A stretch of DNA of 40,037 nt, taken from Actinomycetota bacterium. Its GTDB lineage: Bacteria; Actinomycetota; Acidimicrobiia; Acidimicrobiales; JAJPHE01. The notes beneath the pieces were generated by a model. The model worked only from the letters and a program-made list of their open reading frames with translations. It was not told where the DNA came from and made no database searches. Numbering within the stretch: position 1 is the stretch's first letter; each line of letters begins with the position of its first letter. Of this stretch, positions 8,391-15,737 are shown piece after piece. Location of the stretch: NCBI GenBank assembly GCA_027315345.1, contig DAHUYE010000102.1, positions 1 through 40,037 of the forward strand. Direction: 5' to 3'. The position numbers were made by a program, and so were the translations under genes.

Positions 8391-10616
8391 GTGAGGGAGG
8401 GAATCACCACCACTGTCGATCGGGTCCTGCCCTGGCGCCGGCCCACCTCCATCGACATCGACCCGGTGGCGCCGGTGGTGCGGGCCTACCGGGACCGCCA
8501 TCCGAAGGCCGACGCCGCCCGGGTCCAGCGGGCCTACCGGCTGGCCGAGAAGGCCCACGCCGGCCAGCTGCGCAAGAGCGGTGAGCCCTACATCGTCCAT
8601 CCCTTGGCCGTCGCCCTGATCGTGGCCGATCTGGGCCTGGACGACATGACCATTGCCGCCGCTCTCCTGCATGACGCCGTGGAGGACACCGGTGTCGGGC
8701 TGGGCGAGATCGCCACCGACTTCGGTCAGGGCGTGGCCGACATCGTGGACGGTGTCACCAAGCTCGACCGCCTGCACTTCGACTCCAAGGAGGCCCAGCA
8801 GGCCGCCACCATGCGCAAGATGCTGGTGGCGATGGCCAAGGACTGGCGGGTTTTGATCATCAAGCTGGCCGACCGCCTCCACAACATGCGGACCATTGCC
8901 GCCATGCCGGAGTGGAAGCAGCGCCGGACCGCCCAGGAGACCCTGGACATCTACGCTCCCCTGGCCCACCGGCTCGGCATCCAGGAGATCCGCTGGCAGC
9001 TGGAGGACCTTGCCTTCGCGACCCTCCACGCCCGCCGCTACGCCGAGATCGACCAGATGGTCGCCACCCGGGCCCCGGAGCGGGATATCTACCTGGCCCA
9101 GGTGCTGGAGTCGGTGCGCGAACGCCTGGGGGAGCTGAACATCACCGGGGAGGTGACCGGCCGGCCCAAGCACCTGTGGAGCATCTACGAAAAGATGGTC
9201 ATCAAGGGCAAGGAATTCGATGACATCCATGACCTGGTGGGCATCCGGGTGACGGTCGAGACGGAGAAGGACTGCTGGGCCGCCTTGGGCTCCATCCATG
9301 CCATCTGGAGTCCCGTCCATGGCCGGTTCAAGGACTACATCAACACCCCCAAGTTCAACCTCTACCAGTCCCTCCACACCACCGTGGTCGGTCCCCAGGG
9401 CAAGGCCCTCGAGGTCCAGATCCGCACCCGGGACATGCACCACCGGGCCGAGTACGGCATAGCCGCCCACTGGGGCTATAAGGAGAACGCCTCCACGGCC
9501 GAGATCGCCTGGCTCCAGCGGATCGTGGACTGGCAGCAGGACACCCCTGACCCGGCCGAGTTCCTGGAGAGCCTGAAGCTCGACCTGGAACAGGACGAGG
9601 TCTACGTCTTCACCCCCAAGGGCAAGGTGTTGACGCTGGCCGCCGGAGCCACTCCGGTCGACTTTGCCTACGCCATCCACACCGAGGTGGGCCACCGCTG
9701 CATCGGCGCCAAGGTCAACGGCCGGCTGGTGCCGCTCGATTCCAAGTTGCGCTCCGGGGACACCATCGAGATCTTCACCTCCAAGGTGCCGTCGGCCGGT
9801 CCCTCCCGGGACTGGCTCAAGATTGCCGTCACTCCCCGGGCCCGGAACAAGATCCGCCAGTGGTTCAGCCGGGAGCGGCGGGAGGACGCCATCGAGTCCG
9901 GCCGGGAGGAGGTGGGCAAGGCCCTGCGCAAGGAGGGCCTGCCCGTGCAGAAGCTGGCCGCCTCGGCTTCTCTCGCCACTCTGGCCGAATCCATGCACTA
10001 CGGGGACCTCGACTCCCTGTACGCCGCCATCGGGGACGGGCACGTGTCGGCCCGGTCGGTGGCCCAACGTCTGGCCCGGGAGTTCCGGGGCGGGGAGGCG
10101 GACGAGCAGCTGCCCACCACGGCTCAGCAACCCCGTCGCCTAGGGAGCCGGCAGGCCGTTGGCGTCTACGTCGAGGGCCTGGACGACATGATGATCCGGC
10201 TGTCCCGGTGCTGCACCCCGGTGCCGGGGGACGAGATCATCGGCTTCGTGACCCAGGGCCGGGGTGTCTCGGTCCACCGCACCGACTGTGCCAATGCCGC
10301 CTCGCTGTCCGTGAGCCGCGGGGAGCGGGTCATCGAAGTGGAGTGGGACGCCGACCGCCTAGGTGTCTTCGTGGTCGGCATCGAAGTGGTGGCCCTGGAC
10401 CGCTCCCGCCTGCTGGCCGACGTGACCCGCATCCTGGCCGAACAGCACGTCAACATCCTCAACAGCTCCAGTCAGACCGGGGCCGACCGGGTCAGCCGGA
10501 TGCGCTTCGAATTCGAACTGGCCGACCCGGCCCATCTCGACTCCCTCCTCGGCGCCCTCAAGCGTCTTGACGGCGTCTACGAGGCCTACCGGGTCCTGCC
10601 CGGCAAAGGCGGCTGA
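8391..10616 (+). CDS. relA: Bifunctional (p)ppGpp synthetase/hydrolase Rel
   Basis: This long RSH enzyme makes and degrades the stringent-response alarmone. In order, the 741 residues contain an HD hydrolase domain with intact catalytic motif LLHDAVEDTG (about residues 91-100), a synthetase domain with GIRV, RFKDYI and PKFNLYQSLHTTV, and a TGS domain beginning near VYVFTPKGKVL. A zinc-finger-type helical region with CCTPVPGDEIIGF and a C-terminal ACT domain follow. RFKD fits the RxKD signature of bifunctional Rel enzymes rather than synthetase-only RelA. GTG 8391 follows AGGAGG by 12 bases. It is the only long RSH in the window. Confidence 0.96.
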   Translation: MREGITTTVDRVLPWRRPTSIDIDPVAPVVRAYRDRHPKADAARVQRAYRLAEKAHAGQLRKSGEPYIVHPLAVALIVADLGLDDMTIAAALLHDAVEDTGVGLGEIATDFGQGVADIVDGVTKLDRLHFDSKEAQQAATMRKMLVAMAKDWRVLIIKLADRLHNMRTIAAMPEWKQRRTAQETLDIYAPLAHRLGIQEIRWQLEDLAFATLHARRYAEIDQMVATRAPERDIYLAQVLESVRERLGELNITGEVTGRPKHLWSIYEKMVIKGKEFDDIHDLVGIRVTVETEKDCWAALGSIHAIWSPVHGRFKDYINTPKFNLYQSLHTTVVGPQGKALEVQIRTRDMHHRAEYGIAAHWGYKENASTAEIAWLQRIVDWQQDTPDPAEFLESLKLDLEQDEVYVFTPKGKVLTLAAGATPVDFAYAIHTEVGHRCIGAKVNGRLVPLDSKLRSGDTIEIFTSKVPSAGPSRDWLKIAVTPRARNKIRQWFSRERREDAIESGREEVGKALRKEGLPVQKLAASASLATLAESMHYGDLDSLYAAIGDGHVSARSVAQRLAREFRGGEADEQLPTTAQQPRRLGSRQAVGVYVEGLDDMMIRLSRCCTPVPGDEIIGFVTQGRGVSVHRTDCANAASLSVSRGERVIEVEWDADRLGVFVVGIEVVALDRSRLLADVTRILAEQHVNILNSSSQTGADRVSRMRFEFELADPAHLDSLLGALKRLDGVYEAYRVLPGKGG

Positions 10617-10635
10617 CCAGTCTGGAAATGGGCGG

Positions 10636-10663
10636 TTGGGGCGGGGATGGGCTCCGGTAACCT
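10636..10663 (+). promoter_or_regulatory. Leaderless promoter of hisS
   Basis: TTGGGG (10636-10641), a 16-base spacer and TAACCT (10658-10663) precede ATG 10670 by exactly six bases. That is the geometry of a leaderless sigma-A promoter, and no Shine-Dalgarno is present. It is the best-formed of the promoters of this type in the window. Confidence 0.6.
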
Positions 10664-10669
10664 CCGCCG

Positions 10670-11950
10670 ATGAGTTCACCGCCGAGGTTCCAGGCGCCGA
10701 CGGGCACGCTCGACGTGCTTCCGCCCGCCTCGGCCCGGTGGGAACAGCTGCTGGCCGCCTTCGCCACCACGGCCGGCCGGGCCGGCTACGGCCTGGTCAT
10801 CAACCCAATGTTCGAGGACATCGGGGTCTTCCTCCGGGGCATCGGGGAGGGCAGCGAAGTCGTCACCAAGGAGATGTACGAGTTCCGGGACAAGGGCGAC
10901 CGCCACATGGCCCTGCGCCCGGAGGGGACGGCCTCGGTGGCCCGGGCCTTCATCCAGCACCGACCGGGGCTCCCGTTCAAGGCCTGGTACGCCACGCCGG
11001 CCTTCCGCTACGAGCGGCCCCAGGCCGGGCGCTACCGCCAGCACCACCAGCTCGGGTTGGAGGCGTTCGGGGTGGAAGACCCGGAAGTGGACATCGAGGT
11101 GATCTCCCTGGCCGTCGAGTTCTACCGGGCCCTCGGCCTCAGCCGGATCTCGCTCAAGGTCAACTCCATGGGGGATGAGACCTGTCGCCCGGCCTATGTC
11201 GAATTGCTCCGGGTCTACCTGTCCCAGCGGGCCGACCGGCTCTGTGACGAGCACCGCACCAAATTCGAGCTCAACCCGTTGCGGGTCCTGGACTGCAAGC
11301 GGGAGGAGTGCAAGTCCGCCACCGAAGAGGCGCCGGCCCTGACCGCTCATCTCTGTGAGCCCTGCCGGATCCACCACTCCGCCGTGCTGTCCGGCCTGGA
11401 CGATCTAGGGGTGGGTTACTCCCCGGAGTTCCGCCTGGTGCGGGGCTTCGATTACTACACCCGGACGACCTTCGAGTTTGCCGCCGAGGCGCTCGGTACA
11501 GCCCAGAACGCCGCCGGCGGCGGCGGGCGCTACGACGGCCTGGTCGAGTCGCTGGGCGGCCCTGCCACGCCGGGGATCGGCTTCGGTCTGGGCATCGAGC
11601 GGCTGCTACTGGCCTGCGACGCCGAGGGGGCCATGTCCGAGTCCACCTCGGGTCTCGACGCCTTCGTCATCGACGTGGTGGGAGGCCGATCGGCCACCCT
11701 CATTACCCATGAGTTGCGGGCGGCCGGGCTGAGGGTCGACCGGGCCTTTGACGGACGTTCCATGAAGTCGCAGATGAAGGCGGCCGACCGGTCCGGTGCG
11801 GCGGTGGCGGTCATCATCGGAGAGGAGGAGGCGGCGGCCGGCGTCGCCACCCTTCGCCCCCTGCGGGGAGAGCACGAACAGGTCAAGGTGCCCCGGGCCG
11901 AGGTGGCCGAGGCGGTACGCCGGATGGGAAGAGTGGAAGCAAGGCCATGA
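10670..11950 (+). CDS. hisS: Histidyl-tRNA synthetase
   Basis: A class II synthetase that charges tRNA-His. The 426 residues carry the bacterial N-terminus (RFQAPTGTLDVLPP), motif 2 with LRPEGTASVARAF, the HisRS signatures RGFDYYTRTTFEF and AGGGGRYDGLVESLGG, motif 3 GIGFGLGIERLLL, and a C-terminal anticodon-binding domain. The central region has a paired-cysteine segment (CKREECKS and CEPCRIHH), a pattern found in many HisRS insertion domains. The start is fixed by the leaderless promoter. It overlaps aspS by four bases (ATGA). Confidence 0.96.
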   Translation: MSSPPRFQAPTGTLDVLPPASARWEQLLAAFATTAGRAGYGLVINPMFEDIGVFLRGIGEGSEVVTKEMYEFRDKGDRHMALRPEGTASVARAFIQHRPGLPFKAWYATPAFRYERPQAGRYRQHHQLGLEAFGVEDPEVDIEVISLAVEFYRALGLSRISLKVNSMGDETCRPAYVELLRVYLSQRADRLCDEHRTKFELNPLRVLDCKREECKSATEEAPALTAHLCEPCRIHHSAVLSGLDDLGVGYSPEFRLVRGFDYYTRTTFEFAAEALGTAQNAAGGGGRYDGLVESLGGPATPGIGFGLGIERLLLACDAEGAMSESTSGLDAFVIDVVGGRSATLITHELRAAGLRVDRAFDGRSMKSQMKAADRSGAAVAVIIGEEEAAAGVATLRPLRGEHEQVKVPRAEVAEAVRRMGRVEARP

Positions 11951-13689
11951 GTATGCGGACCAACTACTGCGGGGCCCTGCGGGCCGAGCACATCGGCCAG
12001 AGCGTCAGCGTGTGCGGATGGGTGGCCCGGCGCCGGGAGCACGGTGAGCATCTGGCCTTCATCGACCTCCGCGACCACACCGGCCTGGTGCAGTGCGTGG
12101 TCGACGGCGGCCATGACCTGCGTTCCGAGCAGGTCCTGCGCATCACCGGCACCGTCCGCCGGCGCCCGGAGGGAACGGCCAACGCCAACCTCGATACGGG
12201 TGCGGTGGAGATCGGTGATTGTCAGGTGGAGGTGCTGTCCCCGGCCGAGCCCCCGCCGTTCCCCGTCGAGGACGAGACCAACGCCGATGAGACGATCCGG
12301 CTGCGTCATCGTTATGTCGACCTGCGCCGGCCCCGGATGCAGCGCAACCTGCGCATCCGGGCCAAGGTCAACTCCGCCCTGCGGGCGGCCATGGAACGCC
12401 AGGGCTTCGTCGAGGTCGAGACCCCCATGCTGTGGACGCCGACCCCGGAGGGCGCCAGGGAGTTTGCCGTGCCGGCCCGCCTGCAGCCGGGCAGCTTCTA
12501 CGTGCTGCCCCAGAGCCCTCAGATCGCCAAGCAGTTGTTGATGGTGGGCGGGCTGGACCGGTACTTCCAGATCGCCCGCTGCCTGCGGGACGAGGACCTG
12601 CGCGCCGACCGTCAGTTCGAGTTCATGCAACTCGACATCGAGGCTTCCTTCGTCGAACAGGACGATGTCCTGGCCTTCGTCTCCGAAGCCGTGCTTGACG
12701 CCGCCGAGGCCGTCACCGGATCCCGGCCCGAGCCCATCGGGCGGATGACCTGGGCGGAGGCCATGGACCGCTTCGGGTCCGATAAGCCCGACCTGCGCTT
12801 CGGGATGGAGCTGGTCGAACTGACGGCCAATTTCGCCGGGACGGAGTTCAACGCCTTCAAGGCGCCCTATGTCGGGGCCCTGCGGGTGGAGGGCCAGGGC
12901 GATGCGCCCCGCAGCCGTCTCGACAGCCTGACCCAGAGGGCCAAGGAGCTCGGGGCCAAGGGCCTGGTGTGGATGCGGGCCGGCGCCGGGGAGGGCGGGG
13001 TGACGCTGGAATCCCCGGTGGCCAAGTTCCTCAATCCGGGGGAGCTGGCCGGCATCGTCTCGCTGACCGGCGCCGAGGCGGGCGACCTGGTGCTGGTGGT
13101 GGCCGATGAGCGGCGTCCGGCTCAGACCGTTCTCGGTGGGTTGCGCAACGATCTGGGCCGGCCCCCGGTCAGCCAGGGGCCCTACTGCTACGTCTGGATA
13201 GTCGACTTCCCCCTCTTCGAGGGATTGGACGAGGACGGCCGGCCGGTCTCGGCCCACCACCCCTTCACCATGCCCCATCCCGATGACATCGACCGGCTGG
13301 AGTCCGACCCCCTGTCGGTGCGGTCCCAGTCCTACGACCTGGTCCTCAACGGTTGGGAACTGGGCTCGGGCAGCATCCGGATCCACCGCAGCGACATCCA
13401 GGCCAAGCTGTTCGAGGTGCTCGGAATACCGGCCGAGGAGGCCGAGGCCCGCTTCGGATTCCTCCTGGGCGCCTTCCGCTACGGAGCGCCGCCCCACGGT
13501 GGCTTCGCCGTGGGCCTGGACCGGCTGGTGGCGGTGCTGGCCGGGGAGGACAACATCCGGGAGGTCATCGCCTTCCCCAAGACCCAGAGCGGCCTGGACC
13601 CGATGACGGGCGCGCCCAAGCCGGTGGCGGACAAGGTCCTCCAGGACCTCTCCATCCGGGTCCAGCTTCCCGCCCCGAAGGAGAAGTGA
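11947..13689 (+). CDS. aspS: Aspartyl-tRNA synthetase
   Basis: A bacterial-type class II AspRS of 580 residues: N-terminal OB-fold anticodon domain (VCGWVARRREHGEHLAFIDL), catalytic core with YVDLRRPRMQRNL, QSPQIAKQLLMVGG and RCLRDEDLRADRQ, the bacterial GAD insertion (about residues 285-400), and motif 3 GGFAVGLDRLVAVLAG. The usual DRQPEFTQ reads DRQFEFMQ, a small departure near the active site. Whether it also charges tRNA-Asn cannot be told from this window. It overlaps both hisS and rarA by four bases. Confidence 0.96.
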   Translation: MSMRTNYCGALRAEHIGQSVSVCGWVARRREHGEHLAFIDLRDHTGLVQCVVDGGHDLRSEQVLRITGTVRRRPEGTANANLDTGAVEIGDCQVEVLSPAEPPPFPVEDETNADETIRLRHRYVDLRRPRMQRNLRIRAKVNSALRAAMERQGFVEVETPMLWTPTPEGAREFAVPARLQPGSFYVLPQSPQIAKQLLMVGGLDRYFQIARCLRDEDLRADRQFEFMQLDIEASFVEQDDVLAFVSEAVLDAAEAVTGSRPEPIGRMTWAEAMDRFGSDKPDLRFGMELVELTANFAGTEFNAFKAPYVGALRVEGQGDAPRSRLDSLTQRAKELGAKGLVWMRAGAGEGGVTLESPVAKFLNPGELAGIVSLTGAEAGDLVLVVADERRPAQTVLGGLRNDLGRPPVSQGPYCYVWIVDFPLFEGLDEDGRPVSAHHPFTMPHPDDIDRLESDPLSVRSQSYDLVLNGWELGSGSIRIHRSDIQAKLFEVLGIPAEEAEARFGFLLGAFRYGAPPHGGFAVGLDRLVAVLAGEDNIREVIAFPKTQSGLDPMTGAPKPVADKVLQDLSIRVQLPAPKEK

Positions 13690-15083
13690 GCCCGCCCCGG
13701 CGCAGCCCGGGGCCGTCGGCCCCGCCCGGTGCCGGGCTTTTCGACGCCGGAGCGGAGGAGCTGCTGGCGGCCCGGGGCCCGCTGGCCCATCGCATGCGGC
13801 CCCGGTCGCTGGACGAGATGGTCGGCCAGGAGCACCTGGTCGGCCGGGGGGCGCCGTTGCGGGCCCTGATCGAGACCGACCGGCTGTCCTCGGCCATCCT
13901 CTGGGGCCCCCCGGGGACAGGCAAGACCACCCTGGCCCGGTTGGTGGCCGACACCACCGGACGGGAGTTCTCCACCTTGTCGGCGGTCTCGGCCGGGGTG
14001 GCCGACGTCCGGGCCGTGCTGGAAGAAGCCCGGCGGCGCCTGGGGGAGAGGGGGCAGGGGACGATCCTGTTCCTGGACGAGGTCCACCGCTTCAACAAAT
14101 CCCAGCAGGACGCCTTGCTGCCCTCGGTGGAGTCCGGCCAGATCACCCTCATCGGGGCCACCACCGAGAATCCCTCCTTCGCCCTCAACGCCGCCCTGCT
14201 CAGCCGCACAACTCTTTACCGGCTCAACCGCCTGGAGCCGGCCGAGGTGGAGGAGGTCCTGCGTCGGGCCCTGGCCGCCGAGGGCGTGGAGGCCTCGGAC
14301 GAGGCGGTGGCCCACGTGGTGGCCATGGCCGACGGGGATGTCCGGGCCGGGCTGACCATCCTGGAGGCGGCCATCGCCCTGGCCTCGGTCCGGGGGCCCG
14401 GGGCGGGCGACCGGGTCCAGGCCGAGGGTCGGGTCGAGACCGAGGGTCGGGTCGAACTGGCCGACGCCGAGGCCGCCGCCGACCGCCGGGCCCTGCGCTA
14501 CGGCGCCGATGAGCACTACGACGTCATCTCCGCCTTCATCAAGGCCATCCGGGGCTCGGACCCGGACGCCGGGTTGTACTGGATGGTGAGGATGGTCGAG
14601 GCCGGGGAGGACCCCCGTTTCATCGCTCGGCGCCTGGTCATCCTGGCCTCGGAGGACATCGGCCTGGCCGACCCCACCAGCCTCCTGGTGGCCGAGGCCG
14701 CCACTCGGGCGGTGGAGCACATCGGCCTGCCCGAGGGGGCTCTCAACCTGGCCCAGGCCGTGATCCACCTGGCCACGGCGCCCAAGTCCAACCGGGTGAT
14801 GGTGGCGCTCTCCCGGGCCCAGGCCGATGTCCGGGACCTGCCCGCCGGGCCGGTCCCGGCCCATCTGAGGGACTCGCACTACCGCTCGGCGCAGTCCCTC
14901 GGCCACGGCGTCGGCTACCGCTACCCCCACGATGACCCCTCCGGGTGGCTCGACCAGGAGTACCGCCCACCCCAGGTGGCCGGCCATACCTACTACGAGC
15001 CTTCGCCCCACGGGCGGGAGGGCCGGCTGGTCTGGGGCGGCCGAGGCCGGGTGGAGGACCGGGGCGACCAAGGGCTTCGATAG
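13686..15083 (+). CDS. rarA: Replication-associated recombination protein A (RarA/MgsA AAA+ ATPase)
   Basis: RarA is a clamp-loader-like AAA+ ATPase acting at stalled replication forks. GTG 13686 overlaps the aspS stop (GTGA) and gives 465 residues. The open frame continues far upstream inside aspS, but that part is not family-like. After a Pro-rich 20-residue lead come MRPRSLDEMVGQEHLVG, Walker A GPPGTGKTTLARLV, Walker B ILFLDEVHRFNKSQQDALLP, sensor GATTENPSF, and the tetramerising MgsA_C domain beginning around HYDVISAFIKAIRGSDPDA. A tandem 18-base duplication (14421-14456) adds residues in the linker before that domain. Confidence 0.94.
   Translation: MSPPRRSPGPSAPPGAGLFDAGAEELLAARGPLAHRMRPRSLDEMVGQEHLVGRGAPLRALIETDRLSSAILWGPPGTGKTTLARLVADTTGREFSTLSAVSAGVADVRAVLEEARRRLGERGQGTILFLDEVHRFNKSQQDALLPSVESGQITLIGATTENPSFALNAALLSRTTLYRLNRLEPAEVEEVLRRALAAEGVEASDEAVAHVVAMADGDVRAGLTILEAAIALASVRGPGAGDRVQAEGRVETEGRVELADAEAAADRRALRYGADEHYDVISAFIKAIRGSDPDAGLYWMVRMVEAGEDPRFIARRLVILASEDIGLADPTSLLVAEAATRAVEHIGLPEGALNLAQAVIHLATAPKSNRVMVALSRAQADVRDLPAGPVPAHLRDSHYRSAQSLGHGVGYRYPHDDPSGWLDQEYRPPQVAGHTYYEPSPHGREGRLVWGGRGRVEDRGDQGLR
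14421..14456 (+). repeat. Tandem 18-bp duplication inside rarA
   Basis: Two adjacent 18-base units differ only at their first and last bases and encode AEGRVE then TEGRVE. The duplication keeps frame and lies in the variable linker between the ATPase and C-terminal domains, so it is probably harmless. Confidence 0.7.
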
Positions 15084-15086
15084 AGT
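15081..15086 (+). promoter_or_regulatory. Possible -10 box for the DUF948 gene
   Basis: TAGAGT ends eight bases before ATG 15095, in the 11-base gap after rarA (its first T-A-G follows the rarA stop TCGA context). The spacing suits a near-leaderless mRNA. No clear -35 is seen. Confidence 0.3.
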
Positions 15087-15094
15087 CCCGGGCC

Positions 15095-15478
15095 ATGAGT
15101 GCGGCCGATGTAGGGGCGATCATCGGCGGCGGCGTCGGGCTGATCGTGGCGGTGGTTCTGATCCTGGCCGTGGTGTCCCTGCGGCGCTCGGTCAGACTGC
15201 TGGCCGGGACGGTCGAAGCCGTGGGCCGGGGGGCCGAGGAGATCCGGGACCAGACCGTGCCCCTGCTCAACCAGTTGCGCGGCATAGCCGAGCGGACCGA
15301 GGCCGAACTGGTCCGGATGGACAACCTTCTCGAGACGGTGACCTCCATCTCGGCCACCGTCGACTCGGCTGGTCACCTGGCCTACCTGGCCTTCTCCAAC
15401 CCGGTGATCAAGGCGTTGGCCTTCGGGTCGGGCACCTCCCGGGCCATCTCCCGGTTCCGCCGCAAGAGCGAGGACTAG
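15095..15478 (+). CDS. DUF948 family small membrane protein
   Basis: A 127-residue protein with one N-terminal transmembrane helix (VGAIIGGGVGLIVAVVLILAVV) followed by a cytoplasmic helical region with heptad character (LLAGTVEAVGRGAEEIRDQ, LLNQLRGIAERTEAELVRM), typical of DUF948. The start ATGAGTGCGG at 15095 is chosen because the longer opening upstream lies inside rarA and is not family-like. In many actinobacteria a DUF948 gene and a second small gene sit directly before alaS, exactly as here. The molecular function is unknown; the fold suggests a membrane-tethered coiled coil. Confidence 0.75.
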   Translation: MSAADVGAIIGGGVGLIVAVVLILAVVSLRRSVRLLAGTVEAVGRGAEEIRDQTVPLLNQLRGIAERTEAELVRMDNLLETVTSISATVDSAGHLAYLAFSNPVIKALAFGSGTSRAISRFRRKSED

Positions 15479-15484
15479 CCCGGC

Positions 15485-15724
15485 GTGTTCAAGCGTCTGT
15501 TCTGGCTGGCGGTGGGAACCGGCCTCGGCTTCGGGATGTCCTTCTGGATCATGAGGACGGTCCGCTCGACCATCGAGCGCTACACCCCTGAGCGGGTGTC
15601 CTCGGACCTGTCCCAGGCCCTGCGGGGGCTGGGGGCCGACATCCGGGCGGCGGTGGGCGAGGGGCGCCAGGCCATGGCCGAGCGGGAGACGGAACTGCGG
15701 GAATCGCTGGGGACCCGCCGGTAA
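15485..15724 (+). CDS. Small hypothetical membrane protein between the DUF948 gene and alaS
   Basis: A 79-residue product starting at GTG, six bases after the previous stop. Residues 3-25 (KRLFWLAVGTGLGFGMSFWI) form a probable transmembrane helix; the rest is a charged amphipathic region ending in ETELRESLGTRR. The position between the DUF948 gene and alaS matches a conserved actinobacterial arrangement of small proteins of this shape. No function is known. Its stop TAA is part of the possible alaS -10 box. Confidence 0.65.
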   Translation: MFKRLFWLAVGTGLGFGMSFWIMRTVRSTIERYTPERVSSDLSQALRGLGADIRAAVGEGRQAMAERETELRESLGTRR

Positions 15725-15727
15725 CCT
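15722..15727 (+). promoter_or_regulatory. Possible -10 box for alaS
   Basis: TAACCT, identical to the hisS -10, contains the stop codon of the preceding gene and ends 10 bases before ATG 15738. It has no clear -35 and would give a leader of only about three bases. Confidence 0.3.
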
Positions 15728-15737
15728 GGCGCGTTCC

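Noticed and set aside
11530-13497. Long minus-strand open frame opposite hisS and aspS
   Set aside because: It is the shadow of two well-supported synthetase genes, typical of high-GC codon bias, and the translation is low-complexity.
13353-13685. N-terminal extension of rarA into aspS
   Set aside because: The extension is Gly/Arg/Pro-rich shadow sequence, and GTG 13686 with a GTGA overlap gives the family N-terminus.
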